Shown here: in pieces, positions 1-8,531 of the stretch
Layout of the letters: every line of letters begins with the position of its first letter
How positions within the stretch are numbered: the first letter of the stretch is position 1
Origin: an uncultured Roseburia sp.
GTDB lineage: Bacteria > Bacillota > Clostridia > Lachnospirales > Lachnospiraceae
Direction of reading: 5' to 3'
Assembly: GCA_947642555.1 (NCBI GenBank)
Contig: CANRSX010000037.1
Location: 1 to 46,205 of the forward strand
DNA length: 46,205 nt
Translations under genes and position numbers: made by a program
Notes under the pieces: model-generated
Seen by the model: the letters and a program-made list of their open reading frames with translations, nothing else
Told to the model about the DNA's origin: nothing
The model's database searches: none

Positions 1-3
1 ACA

Positions 4-30
4 AAAATGGAGCCAGGAAGGCTCCATTTT
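4..30. terminator. Rho-independent terminator of an upstream gene
   Basis: A perfect 11-bp inverted repeat (4-14 with 20-30) encloses a 5-nt loop and ends in TTTT. The A-rich 5' arm means it could also work on the minus strand. The gene it serves lies left of the window. Confidence 0.8.
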
Positions 31-122
31 CTACTTGTAAGTGGCAAACTCGGGGGGAAGCGCTGGTGTGACGGGTTTAGGATAGCAGAGATGCGGGGAA
101 AATGCAAGGGCGGCGCAATTCT

Positions 123-151
123 TTGCATCCTCCCGTGAAATGTGGTACAAT
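123..151 (+). promoter_or_regulatory. Sigma-A-type promoter of the decayed ATPase gene
   Basis: TTGCAT at 123-128 and TACAAT at 146-151 are separated by 17 nt. A TGG just before the -10 gives an extended -10. The predicted start near 158 is about 37 nt before the likely start codon at 195. Confidence 0.6.
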
Positions 152-194
152 ACCAGGCGGGAAGGAAACGGCGTTATGACAGGGAGGTATGCCT

Positions 195-1279
195 ATGTAT
201 CTGAAACGGAAAATCGGCCGGTATTTAGAAGAATGGAGAAAAAAGGAAGACCGCAAACCCCTGATTGTAAAAGGCGCGCGTCAGGTTGGAAAGACAGAGT
301 CGATCCGCCGGTTTGCCACCCGGACATACGAATCGGTTATCGAGATCAATTTTATCGAAGAGCCAAAATATAAAACCATACTTTCCGACGGTTATCAGGC
401 GGGGCCGTGATCCGGAACATTTCCCTGATCGATCCCGGGAAACGGTTTGTCGAGGGAGAAACGCTGCTTTTTTTGATGAAATCCAGGATTTCCCGGAAAT
501 CGCCACTGCCCTCAAGTTTTTTGCGATCGATGGGAGATACGATGTGATCTGCAGCGGATCACTGCTGGGAATCAGTTATCAGCGGATCGAGAGCAACAGT
601 GTTGGGTACAAGCAGGATTTTTCCATGCATTCCATGGATTTTGAAGAATTTTTATGGGCAAAGGGATACGGGGAGTCTGTGGCGGATGACATCTTTTGGC
701 ATATGATCCGGATGGATCTGTTCAGCACGACAGAGCTTGCCGTGTTTGAGCCGCTGTTCCTGGATTACTGCGTGCTGGGCGGGATGCCGGCGGTGGTGCG
801 GGAATATATCAGGACCGGCACGTTCGAAGGGACACTGATGATCCAGCGGCAGCTGCTTGCGGATTATAAAGAGGACATCCGCAAATATGCCGTCGGAATG
901 GACCAGACGCGGATCACACAGGTGTTTGAACAATGGTTAAGGGATGCGGGGCTGGTCAATGTATGCTACTGCCTGAATTATCCGGAGCTGCCATTAAAGG
1001 GTAATTATCTGCCGGATCAGTATAAGCTATATTATGCCGACACCGGGATGCTGGTCGCGATGCTGGATGAGGAAGCGCAGGAGGATCTTCGGGCAAACAA
1101 AAACATGAATGTCTACAAGGGAGCCCTGTATGAGAATATCGTGGCGGAGGCATTTGTAAAAAGCGGATATCACCTACGGCATTAAGCTGGTAAAAGGAAA
1201 TCTCGGGGAGGAAAACGGGATACTTACCTTTCCCTATTTTCGTAGTTTTCTAATCCGGCGGTATATGAGACAGCGCTGA
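195..1279 (+). pseudogene. Broken AAA ATPase with DUF4143 domain
   Basis: This is a relic of the AAA_14/DUF4143 ATPase family, whose cellular role is not well defined. The Walker A motif GARQVGKT and the Walker B region FFDEIQDF are intact. The frame breaks twice. It breaks at the G run 401-404, where one extra G would restore AGAVIRNISL. It breaks again at the T run 468-474, where one extra T would restore LLFFDEIQ. After KSGYH near 1173 the expected middle of the C-terminal domain is missing. The family's typical tail (YGIKLVKGNLG to the stop at 1277-1279) then continues in another frame. The intact family is usually about 400-450 residues, so roughly 70 appear lost. The ATG at 195 is preferred over 189 because GGAGG (183-187) sits 7 nt before it but only 1 nt before 189. 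Sequencing error could explain the two homopolymer slips but not the missing segment. Confidence 0.85.
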
Positions 1280-1303
1280 CACGGAAAGGAAGAAAGGATA
1301 AGC

Positions 1304-1332
1304 TTTACACATTCCGGTCAATCCATTATAAT
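1304..1332 (+). promoter_or_regulatory. Sigma-A promoter for the small gene and thrC
   Basis: TTTACA (1304-1309) and TATAAT (1327-1332) are 17 nt apart, a near-consensus promoter. Transcription would start near 1339. That rules out an upstream in-frame ATG at 1337 and supports 1379 as the first start codon. Confidence 0.8.
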
Positions 1333-1378
1333 ACAGATGACCAGAAGCAGTATGAGAAGAAAAAGGAAGGTGAACGCA

Positions 1379-1543
1379 ATGACGTTAGAAGAGCAGAGAG
1401 AAGTGGCGATCAACCGATACGTTGATCTGATGCGCATCAAGGCATGTGAGACGGGCGAGAACAGGGAACTCGAATATCAGATCAGAGTTGCAAAAGTGAA
1501 ACTGCAGAGCTTTGGTATCGATTATTCCGAACTCGATTTCTAA
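1379..1543 (+). CDS. Small conserved-looking protein, unknown function (54 aa)
   Basis: I do not recognise a family. The product is a 54-residue, charged, helix-favouring protein with no membrane segment and no cysteine pair (a single Cys). It starts MTLEEQREVAINRYVD and ends in an acidic SELDF. The start at 1379 is chosen because AAAGGAAGG lies just upstream and the strong promoter at 1304-1332 would begin the transcript near 1339. The stop is 32 nt before the threonine synthase start with no terminator between them, so the two are probably co-transcribed. Whether it acts with thrC or only shares the promoter cannot be told from the sequence. Confidence 0.7.
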   Translation: MTLEEQREVAINRYVDLMRIKACETGENRELEYQIRVAKVKLQSFGIDYSELDF

Positions 1544-1575
1544 AAATAAGACAGGCAGGAAGGTGGATGATAAAA

Positions 1576-3069
1576 ATGGAGTTATGGTATACAGGAACAA
1601 GAGACACCGCAGAGCGCGTTACCGCTTCGCAGGCGATTCTGCGCGGGCTGGCAAATGACGGAGGGCTCTACGTCCCCACGGAGCTTCCGAAGCTTACGGT
1701 CCCGGTGGATGAGCTCGCGAAGATGAGCTATCAGGAGACGGCTTACGAGGTGATGCGGCAGTTTCTGACGGATTTTACGGAGGAGGAGTTAAGGTACTGC
1801 ATCAATTCCGCCTACGACGGCAAATTTGACACGGAGGAGATCGCTCCGCTTGCGGCGGCGGACGGCGCGTATTATTTAGAGCTGTTCCACGGCGCCACGA
1901 TCGCGTTTAAGGATATGGCGCTTTCCATCCTGCCGTATCTGATGACCACCGCGGCAAAGAAAAACCAGGTGAAAAACGACATCGTGATCTTAACCGCGAC
2001 CTCCGGTGACACCGGGAAGGCTGCGCTGGCCGGGTTTGCGGACGTGCCGGGGACGAAGATCATCGTCTTTTACCCGAAGAACGGCGTGAGCCCGATCCAG
2101 GAAAAGCAGATGGTGACCCAGAAGGGGGACAATACATACGTAGTCGGCATACACGGCAATTTTGACCAGGCGCAGACCGGGGTCAAGCAGATGTTCTCGG
2201 ACGCAGCGCTCGCGAAGGAGATGGACGCGGCGGGCTTCCAGTTCTCCTCGGCAAATTCGATCAACATCGGCCGTCTCGTGCCGCAGATTGTTTACTACGT
2301 GTATGCATATGCAAAGCTGTACGCGGAAGGCGTGATCAAAAAAGACGAGAAGATCAACGTCGTCGTGCCCACCGGCAATTTCGGCAATATCCTCGCGGCC
2401 TTTTACGCGAAAAATATGGGACTGCCGATCGCGAAGCTGATCTGCGCGTCCAATGAGAATAAGGTGCTCTACGACTTCTTTTCGACCGGAGCCTACGATA
2501 AAAACCGTGAATTCATGCTGACCAGCTCGCCGTCCATGGACATCCTGATCTCGAGCAACTTAGAGCGTCTGATCTACCGCATCGCGGGCGACGACGCGGA
2601 GAAAAACGCGGCCATGATGCAGGAGCTCACCGCAAAGGGGCGCTATGAGATCACGGGGGAGATGCGGGCGCAGCTTTCCGATTTTTACGGGAACTATGCC
2701 GGTGAGGCGGAGACAGCGGAGACGATCCGCGCGCTCTATGAGAAGACCGGCTACGTGATCGACCCGCACACGGCCGTGGCTTCCTGTGTGTATCAGAAAT
2801 ACAAAAACGACACGAAGGACACGGAGACAAAGACCGTGATCGCCTCCACCGCGAGCCCGTTTAAATTCACCAGGAGCGTGATGGACGCGATCGGCGGCAG
2901 CCATGCGGAGAAAACCGATTTTGAGCTCTGTGACGAGCTCTCCGCAGCTGCAAATGTCGCGGTTCCGCGGGCGGTGGAGGAGATCCGCGAGGCGCCCGTG
3001 CGCCACGATACGTTCTGCGAGACGGAGGAGATGCCGGCGGTGGTAAAACATATCCTCGGGCTGGCGTAG
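1576..3069 (+). CDS. thrC: Threonine synthase
   Basis: This PLP enzyme converts O-phosphohomoserine to threonine in the cytoplasm. At 497 residues it has the usual length of the long (yeast/E. coli-like) class. The N-terminal block (TRDTAERVTASQAILRGLA, then DGGLYVP) is characteristic. The PLP lysine is K112 in HGATIAFKDMA. TATSGDTGKAAL is the phosphate-binding glycine loop, and VVPTGNFGNILAAFYAKNMG is also well conserved. ATG 1576 is chosen over 1567 because AAGGTGG (1560-1566) stands 9 nt before it, and family members start at this point (MELWYTGTRDT). It is probably transcribed from the promoter at 1304-1332 together with the preceding small gene. No T-box or riboswitch is visible upstream. 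Confidence 0.95.
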   Translation: MELWYTGTRDTAERVTASQAILRGLANDGGLYVPTELPKLTVPVDELAKMSYQETAYEVMRQFLTDFTEEELRYCINSAYDGKFDTEEIAPLAAADGAYYLELFHGATIAFKDMALSILPYLMTTAAKKNQVKNDIVILTATSGDTGKAALAGFADVPGTKIIVFYPKNGVSPIQEKQMVTQKGDNTYVVGIHGNFDQAQTGVKQMFSDAALAKEMDAAGFQFSSANSINIGRLVPQIVYYVYAYAKLYAEGVIKKDEKINVVVPTGNFGNILAAFYAKNMGLPIAKLICASNENKVLYDFFSTGAYDKNREFMLTSSPSMDILISSNLERLIYRIAGDDAEKNAAMMQELTAKGRYEITGEMRAQLSDFYGNYAGEAETAETIRALYEKTGYVIDPHTAVASCVYQKYKNDTKDTETKTVIASTASPFKFTRSVMDAIGGSHAEKTDFELCDELSAAANVAVPRAVEEIREAPVRHDTFCETEEMPAVVKHILGLA

Positions 3070-3148
3070 GAGCACGGCCCCGCGCGGACGGCGCAAAGCG
3101 GAACAGATACAAAGCGGATCAGAATTACGAAAAGGCAGGCAGGACAGC

Positions 3149-3490
3149 ATGAATGTGATGATGGTACTTGACGTGGTGATCATCGGAGTCGGCGCATATA
3201 TGATCTCGGCAGCGGTGCAGATGAAGCGCAGCGGGGAGGTCAGCACCTCGATTCTCGCGAAGGAAGAGCACGGCAGATGCACGGACAAAAAAGGATTCAT
3301 TGAGTTTATGTATAAAAAAGAAGCGGGGTTTGGCATCCTGACCGCCATGATCGGCGCGCTCGGGCTTGTGAGCGATCTGATAAAGCTGCCGCGCATGGTG
3401 GGCATCGTCGGGATGCTGGTGTTTCTCGCGGCGTTTCTGTGGTTTCAGTCCGAGCTGAAAAAAGCCAGGGCGCAGTTCCTTCGAAATTGA
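3149..3490 (+). CDS. Small membrane protein, unknown function (113 aa)
   Basis: No named family is recognised with confidence. Three hydrophobic segments are visible: residues about 4-25 (MVLDVVIIGVGAYMISAA), about 68-85 (FGILTAMIGALGLVSDL) and about 92-105 (MVGIVGMLVFLAAFLW). A charged loop that includes HGRCTDKKGF separates the first two. It looks like an integral membrane protein with a short basic tail. It follows thrC by about 80 nt, and the cytidine deaminase gene follows by 35 nt, so it may be part of the same transcript. Confidence 0.75.
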   Translation: MNVMMVLDVVIIGVGAYMISAAVQMKRSGEVSTSILAKEEHGRCTDKKGFIEFMYKKEAGFGILTAMIGALGLVSDLIKLPRMVGIVGMLVFLAAFLWFQSELKKARAQFLRN

Positions 3491-3525
3491 GACGGCTGCA
3501 GAGGAAGAAAAAAGGAGGTACCGGT

Positions 3526-3945
3526 ATGAGGGAGGATCAGATCAGAATGCTGGTGGCGGAGGCCGTGGCGGCGAAGGAGTTTTCCTACTCGCCCTACTCC
3601 AGGTTCCGTGTCGGGGCGGCGCTGCTCACAAAAAGCGGTAAGATCTACCGCGGCTGCAACATCGAGAACGCGGCCTACGGGCCGACGAACTGCGCGGAGC
3701 GGACGGCGATTTTTAAGGCAGTTTCCGAGGGCGAGCGGGAGTTTGCGGCCATCGCGATCTCCGGGGACGCGGAGGATTATCTGTATCCCTGCGGGGTGTG
3801 CCGTCAGGTGATGGCGGAGTTCTGCGATCCGGACGGGTTTCTGATTTTCCTGGTGAAAAAGGAAGACGACTGCAGGGTCTTTTCCCTAAGAGATCTGCTG
3901 CCCGGGGGATTCACCGCGGCGGATCTTGAAAAAGGAAAAAGATAA
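3526..3945 (+). CDS. cdd: Cytidine deaminase
   Basis: A zinc-dependent hydrolase of pyrimidine salvage that converts cytidine and deoxycytidine to uridine forms. The 139-residue length fits the small tetrameric Bacillus-type enzyme. NCAERTA supplies the first zinc cysteine and the catalytic glutamate, and PCGVCRQ supplies the other two zinc cysteines. The substrate-binding FRVGAALL and GCNIENAAYGPTNC blocks are intact. The start ATG 3526 follows a near-perfect AAAGGAGG site; an in-frame extension to 3439 would lie inside the preceding gene and is rejected. Confidence 0.95.
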   Translation: MREDQIRMLVAEAVAAKEFSYSPYSRFRVGAALLTKSGKIYRGCNIENAAYGPTNCAERTAIFKAVSEGEREFAAIAISGDAEDYLYPCGVCRQVMAEFCDPDGFLIFLVKKEDDCRVFSLRDLLPGGFTAADLEKGKR

Positions 3946-3964
3946 CTTTTTTGACCGAAACGGA

Positions 3965-3992
3965 TTGACAAAAAAATAACATAGTGTATTAT
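3965..3992 (+). promoter_or_regulatory. Sigma-A promoter of pckA
   Basis: A consensus TTGACA (3965-3970) is followed after 16 nt by TATTAT (3987-3992). It gives a leader of about 85 nt before the pckA start. The leader contains a small GCAGAGCTTCTGC hairpin around 4016-4028 that I cannot assign to a known regulator. Confidence 0.75.
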
Positions 3993-4087
3993 TTATATAG
4001 CAAAGTTTTGTGTCGGCAGAGCTTCTGCGGATGCAGAATTTCAGAATATCCAGATTAGTTCAATCAAAATTTAAGGAGGAATTTTTA

Positions 4088-5797
4088 ATGTCAACAAAAG
4101 CGTATTATCCAATTAGTGAGATTGGTGCGGGCAAGGTTGGATTTTCCAAGACCCGTTCCATCATCGAAGCTGCATTTTACGGGAATAATGTCGTAAAGGT
4201 AAATACGTTAAAGGAAGCGTATGAGCTTGCGAAGAATTCTCCGGGTACGATCGTGACGGACATGCCGGTAAAGGACGGCGAGACCTTCGGTCTTGAGAAG
4301 GACGCAAAGGTTCTTCTGTTCAACGACGGCGCTGTGACGGGACGTTATGCGGCAGCACGCCGGATCAAGGGCGAGCCGGGCGTGGATGATACCAAGCTTG
4401 ATAAGGTCGTGATGGACGCTGTTTACGAGACGAGATGGAAGACCCTGTATCACGCGGAGTGCTTCATCGGTCTGGATCCGGAGTTCATGGCGAAGGCGCA
4501 TCTTCTGATCCCGGAAGGTGAGGAGAATATCCTTTACAACTGGATGTTAAACTTCCAGTATATGTCAGATGAATATGTGAAGATGTACCGGAATTCCAAG
4601 CCGATCGGCGACGGAAAAGAGCCGGATATCTACATCTTCTCCGACCCGCAGTGGGCGCCGCATGACGCGCCGGATGTGGATTACAGCTGCTTAAGCGATC
4701 CGCTGACACTGTGCTATTTCGATACGAACCAGAACTGTGCGGCGATCCTTGGCATGAGATACTTCGGCGAGCACAAGAAGGGCACGCTGACCATGGCATG
4801 GGCGCTTGCGAACCGCAACGGCTACGCTTCCTGCCACGGCGGACAGAAAGAGTACACCTTAGAGGACGGCTCGAAGTTCGTGGCTTCCGTGTACGGTCTG
4901 TCAGGCTCCGGAAAGTCCACGCTGACCCATGCAAAGCACGGCGGCAAATATCCGTCGATCAAGGTGCTGCATGACGACGCGTTTATCATCAACACCGACA
5001 CCTGCGCATCGGTTGCGTTAGAGCCGACCTACTTCGACAAGACCGCGGATTACCCGGCAGGCTGCCCGGACAACGAGTACCTGCTGACCGCGCAGAACTG
5101 CTCCGCGACAATCGACGAGAATGGTAAGATCCAGCTCGTGACCGAGGATATCCGCAACGGTAACGGCCGTGCGATCAAGTCCAAGCTGTGGTCCCCGAAC
5201 CGCGTGGATAAGCTCGACGCTCCGGTGAATGCGATCTTCTGGATCATGAAGGATCCGACGATCCCGCCGGTATTAAAGTTAAAGGGCGCGGCGCTCGCTT
5301 CCGTGATGGGCGCAACGCTTGCGACAAAGACCTCCACCGCAGAGCGTGTGGCGGCAGGCACCGACTTAAATGCATTAAGAATCGTGCCGTACGCGAACCC
5401 GTTCCGTACCTATCCGCTGGTTCATGACTATGACAAGTTCAAGAAGTTAGTGGAAGAGAAGAACGTGGACTGCTACATCGTCAACACCGGCGACTTCATG
5501 GGCCATAAGGTAAAACCGGCGGATACGCTCGGCATCCTTGAGACCATCGTTGAGGGTAAGGCGAACTTCGAGAAGTGGGGTCCGTTCGAGGACATCGAGA
5601 TCATGACCGACTGGTCCGGAAAGACCGGCGACTTCACGCCGGACCTTAAGGATCCGGAGTACCTTGAGGCGTTAAAGAAAGCCATGGCTGACCGCGTGAA
5701 GGCTGTGGAGGGCTTTGCGACCAAGAAGGACGGCTATGACAAGCTTCCGGATGAGGCGCTTGCAGCGGTTCAGAAGTTAGTTGACGAGCTGGCGTAA
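4088..5797 (+). CDS. pckA: Phosphoenolpyruvate carboxykinase (ATP)
   Basis: It interconverts oxaloacetate and PEP using ATP/ADP. In fermentative gut Clostridia it often runs toward oxaloacetate, but that direction is inference here. The protein is 569 residues, slightly longer than the common 530-540. The kinase P-loop GLSGSGKS is at residues 270-277, followed by the metal-binding HDDAF region; the substrate-binding GLDPEF and RNGYASCHGG stretches lie before it. The C-terminal adenine-site region includes ERVAAGTDLNALRIVPYANP. ATG 4088 follows AAGGAGGA with 7 nt spacing; the in-frame GTG at 4010 lacks a comparable site. It is a single-gene unit with its own promoter. Codon choice is strongly biased, consistent with high expression. 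Confidence 0.93.
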   Translation: MSTKAYYPISEIGAGKVGFSKTRSIIEAAFYGNNVVKVNTLKEAYELAKNSPGTIVTDMPVKDGETFGLEKDAKVLLFNDGAVTGRYAAARRIKGEPGVDDTKLDKVVMDAVYETRWKTLYHAECFIGLDPEFMAKAHLLIPEGEENILYNWMLNFQYMSDEYVKMYRNSKPIGDGKEPDIYIFSDPQWAPHDAPDVDYSCLSDPLTLCYFDTNQNCAAILGMRYFGEHKKGTLTMAWALANRNGYASCHGGQKEYTLEDGSKFVASVYGLSGSGKSTLTHAKHGGKYPSIKVLHDDAFIINTDTCASVALEPTYFDKTADYPAGCPDNEYLLTAQNCSATIDENGKIQLVTEDIRNGNGRAIKSKLWSPNRVDKLDAPVNAIFWIMKDPTIPPVLKLKGAALASVMGATLATKTSTAERVAAGTDLNALRIVPYANPFRTYPLVHDYDKFKKLVEEKNVDCYIVNTGDFMGHKVKPADTLGILETIVEGKANFEKWGPFEDIEIMTDWSGKTGDFTPDLKDPEYLEALKKAMADRVKAVEGFATKKDGYDKLPDEALAAVQKLVDELA

Positions 5798-5836
5798 CTT
5801 TTGGAAATAAAACCAGGAACTTACACTAATTTCTGG

Positions 5837-5865
5837 TTGCGAAAACGGGCATAGTAAAGTATAAT
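5837..5865 (+). promoter_or_regulatory. Promoter of the 6S RNA candidate
   Basis: TTGCGA (5837-5842), 17 nt spacing and TATAAT (5860-5865). The predicted 5' end falls at about 5872, just before the RNA's closing helix at 5881. Confidence 0.7.
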
Positions 5866-5871
5866 AAGAGC

Positions 5872-6072
5872 AACAGAACAGCCTGGGATGTACGACACCC
5901 TGCATTTTTGAACCTACATTTACTTTTATGGGATTCTTATATTCGGAAGGTGGATGTCAGGCCTTCAGTACCATCAGGTACGCGAGCAGTGGAAGACAGA
6001 AGCTGACGTGCGGTTACCCACCTGGCTTCGGCTAGGAGTCAAAAACGCAGGAAACGGCATTTTGGGCCGACG
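5872..6072 (+). ncRNA. ssrS: Probable 6S RNA
   Basis: No protein fits this stretch, but it folds as one long interrupted rod about 200 nt long. The closing helix pairs 5881-5891 with 6057-6067 using several G-U pairs. A second helix pairs 5899-5911 with 6039-6051 with one mismatch. The next helices pair 5948-5953 with 6018-6023 and 5954-5960 with 6003-6009. The terminal part has a GTACC-ATCA-GGTAC hairpin (5968-5981). The large open middle (about 5912-5947 against 6024-6038) carries a small 3'-side hairpin with a TTCG loop (6021-6036). 6S RNA has this layout: an open-promoter mimic that binds RNA polymerase holoenzyme and lowers sigma-A transcription in stationary phase. The GGGATGT near the 5' end also resembles known 6S 5' ends. 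A dedicated promoter lies just upstream. An unnamed rod-like RNA is the main alternative. Confidence 0.75.
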
Positions 6073-6175
6073 AAAGACGTGTGAAGGTACGAAGGACAAA
6101 CCGGCAGAATACAAAAGATATTCGGATTCTACCAAAGATGTCAGAACGTACAAAGGATGGTATGAGATACCAAAG

Positions 6176-6211
6176 AACAGAAGCTGCTTCATTTATGAAG
6201 CAGCTTCTGTT
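6176..6211 (+). terminator. Strong hairpin, probable terminator downstream of the 6S RNA
   Basis: A perfect 15-bp stem (6176-6190 with 6197-6211) has a 6-nt ATTTAT loop. Only a weak U tract follows, so termination is likely but not certain. The 100 nt between the 6S candidate and this hairpin (6073-6175) show nothing recognisable. Confidence 0.6.
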
Positions 6212-6278
6212 AAGTTATAACAGGCGCCGGCGCAGTCTGGCGCTTTGTATCGGATCAGGAAAAGAATTGGATGGGCGG

Positions 6279-8531
6279 ATGAGACGAAAACAGACAGAAC
6301 GTTTGACGGTTCAGAGAAAGATATGGATCCTGGCAGGACTGCTTGTGATCCTGGCAGTTCTATTCGTGACGGCAAGGCTTGGGAGATCTTCGGATCATAC
6401 ATATACGAAGGACCGGGTAGGCATAGAGGAAGTCGCATCCGGCCTTTCGTTCGGCGTCTACGAGGAGGAGGACTGGGACGCTTTTTTTGCGGAATCAAAA
6501 AAAGACTACCTGACCGGCGAGAGCCTGCAGCGGCTTCTCGTTCATCTTGACGTCGGAGAATATGTGGATGTGCCGGAGATGTCAAAGCGGCATGCGGTGA
6601 CCAGGGAGGAATGGTTTGCCGTTTACGAACAGATCCTGGATCTTCTGGATATGGAGCAGAGTGTGGAGAAAAAGACGGTTCTCCTGCTGGATTTTATCGA
6701 TGCGAAGGAGCAGACCATTCTGGTCACGGATGAGGGCGACTATGCCACGGCTCTCCCGAAGGACTGGTTTTCGCCGTGGGAGGCATATGAGCTGTACTGC
6801 TGTAAAAACCGCTGTATCGGGATCACGGGGAAGGCGGAGGGAGAGCGGACGCTCTGCAACGTATATCTGACAGGCTGCGCGGACGGGGAAATCTCGTTTC
6901 TGTACGGCGGCGCTTCCTATCAGAAGAAGACCGGCGCCATGGAGGAGCTCGCGGAGCCTGTGGTGTGTGATCTGGTATTGGAACAGGGAGAGCTCGTTTC
7001 CGTTCAGGTGAAGCCGGACACCATCAGCGGGGAGCTTTTGTCCTACGACGCGGCGTCCATCGAGATCGAGGGCTACGGGAAGGTCGGCCATACGGGGAAG
7101 CTCCCGGTGTATCAGACTTACGGGGAAGTGTCGGAAAAATCGATTACGGATGTGGTTCTTGGAAATATGACCGTCGAATATGTGACCGGAGGGGATGAGG
7201 TCTGTGCGATTCTGATCCGGCGTCCGGCCAGTATCGAGGATATCCGCGTGCTGCTGCTCGCGGAGGACGGCACGAATTTCCGCCCGTCCGTCTCTCTGGT
7301 CTGCGACGGGCCGTGCGTGCTTTCCTGCGGGGATCAGGTCGTTTCCGTGCCGGCCGGCGCCGTGATCCATGCCGCGGATTATCTGACCGCGGATCCGAAC
7401 CGGACGCTGATCGCCACGCCGGAGTCGGAGGAGGCCGGGACCTGTATCTGCGATGAAAACGGGACCGCGGTCTCAAACCGCTATGCCGGGAGCCTGGAGA
7501 TCAGGCTTCTTCCGGAGGGATACACGGTGGTCAATGAAGTCCCGCTGGAGACCTACCTGTGCGCGGTAGTTCCGAGCGAGATGCCCTCGAGCTATGCGCC
7601 GGAGGCACAGAAGGCGCAGGCGGTCTGCGCGAGAAGCTACGCCTATATCCAGCTGCTCCGGGCCGATCTGGCGGCGTACGGCGCGCATATCAACGACAGC
7701 ACCTCGTACCAGGTTTACAACCGGATCGCGCCCACGCCGGAATCACAGACAGCGGTGTGGGAGACGGCGGGGCAGATCCTGACCTATAACGGCGCGCCGG
7801 CGGAGGCTTATTATTTCTCTACCTCGATGGGCTACACCGACACGGCGGCGATCTGGAATGTGGAGGATCCGGCGGCATACGGCTATCTGAAATCTGTGTG
7901 TTTAAATATGACGCCGGCGGAAGGGGATCTCTCCAGCGAGGAGACGTTTGTAGATTATATTACGAAACCCGCGGAGGGCTACGACAGCGGGATTAAATTT
8001 TACCGCTGGTTCGCGCCTGCCGACTACCGGGAAAAAACGGGGGAGATCGGGCAGATCCTGTTAAAGCGGCATGGCGTCTCGCCGCGGAATATCACGTTTT
8101 ACGCCGCGGACGGATCGGAGATTACCGTTGTGGATGAAAGCGTGGTAAACGGGCTTGGAACACTGACCGGCATCACGGTGACAGAGCGGAGCGGCTCGGG
8201 CTGCATTCTCACACTGTCCTTACAGTATGAAAACGGCAGCGCGGCGGTGTGCTCCGAGTATAATATCCGCAGCGTCTTAGGCTGCGGTGCGGAAAAAATC
8301 GTTTACGCGGACGGCTCCGAAGCGCAGATGGCGCTGCTTCCGAGTGCGTTCTGCGCGCTGCGGGTACAGCCGGATGGCACGGTGACGCTGGTCGGCGGCG
8401 GTTACGGGCACGGTCTTGGCATGAGCCAGAACGGCGCGAACGGCATGGCGAAGGCGGGGATGAATTACGAGGAGATTCTGCATTATTTTTATAATGAGAT
8501 TCAGATAGAGCACATGCAGGAGGACGTATGA
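6279..8531 (+). CDS. SpoIID/LytB-domain protein, membrane-anchored
   Basis: The C-terminal half (from about residue 400) is a SpoIID/LytB domain, known in SpoIID as a lytic transglycosylase that trims denuded peptidoglycan during spore engulfment. VPSEMP carries the conserved catalytic-type glutamate (E434). PEAQKAQAVCARSYA and GGGYGHGLGMSQNGANGMA are family hallmarks. At 750 residues it is about twice the length of Bacillus SpoIID. The extra N-terminal half holds one anchor helix (residues about 15-33) and an extracytoplasmic region of unknown fold. ATG 6279 is chosen because it gives a basic N-terminus directly before the anchor; a TTG at 6267 is possible, and the ribosome site is weak for both. 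Its stop overlaps the YihY/BrkB start as ATGA, so the two are translationally coupled. It may be a vegetative or sporulation wall enzyme; the sequence does not decide. Confidence 0.85.
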   Translation: MRRKQTERLTVQRKIWILAGLLVILAVLFVTARLGRSSDHTYTKDRVGIEEVASGLSFGVYEEEDWDAFFAESKKDYLTGESLQRLLVHLDVGEYVDVPEMSKRHAVTREEWFAVYEQILDLLDMEQSVEKKTVLLLDFIDAKEQTILVTDEGDYATALPKDWFSPWEAYELYCCKNRCIGITGKAEGERTLCNVYLTGCADGEISFLYGGASYQKKTGAMEELAEPVVCDLVLEQGELVSVQVKPDTISGELLSYDAASIEIEGYGKVGHTGKLPVYQTYGEVSEKSITDVVLGNMTVEYVTGGDEVCAILIRRPASIEDIRVLLLAEDGTNFRPSVSLVCDGPCVLSCGDQVVSVPAGAVIHAADYLTADPNRTLIATPESEEAGTCICDENGTAVSNRYAGSLEIRLLPEGYTVVNEVPLETYLCAVVPSEMPSSYAPEAQKAQAVCARSYAYIQLLRADLAAYGAHINDSTSYQVYNRIAPTPESQTAVWETAGQILTYNGAPAEAYYFSTSMGYTDTAAIWNVEDPAAYGYLKSVCLNMTPAEGDLSSEETFVDYITKPAEGYDSGIKFYRWFAPADYREKTGEIGQILLKRHGVSPRNITFYAADGSEITVVDESVVNGLGTLTGITVTERSGSGCILTLSLQYENGSAAVCSEYNIRSVLGCGAEKIVYADGSEAQMALLPSAFCALRVQPDGTVTLVGGGYGHGLGMSQNGANGMAKAGMNYEEILHYFYNEIQIEHMQEDV

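Noticed and set aside
2560..3405. Minus-strand frame across thrC and the following gene
   Set aside because: It covers two well-supported plus-strand genes and shows only shadow composition.
5811..5838. AACCAG...CTGGTT as a pckA terminator
   Set aside because: The stem is short and no T tract follows. It overlaps the -35 of the 6S RNA promoter, so I could not support it as a terminator.
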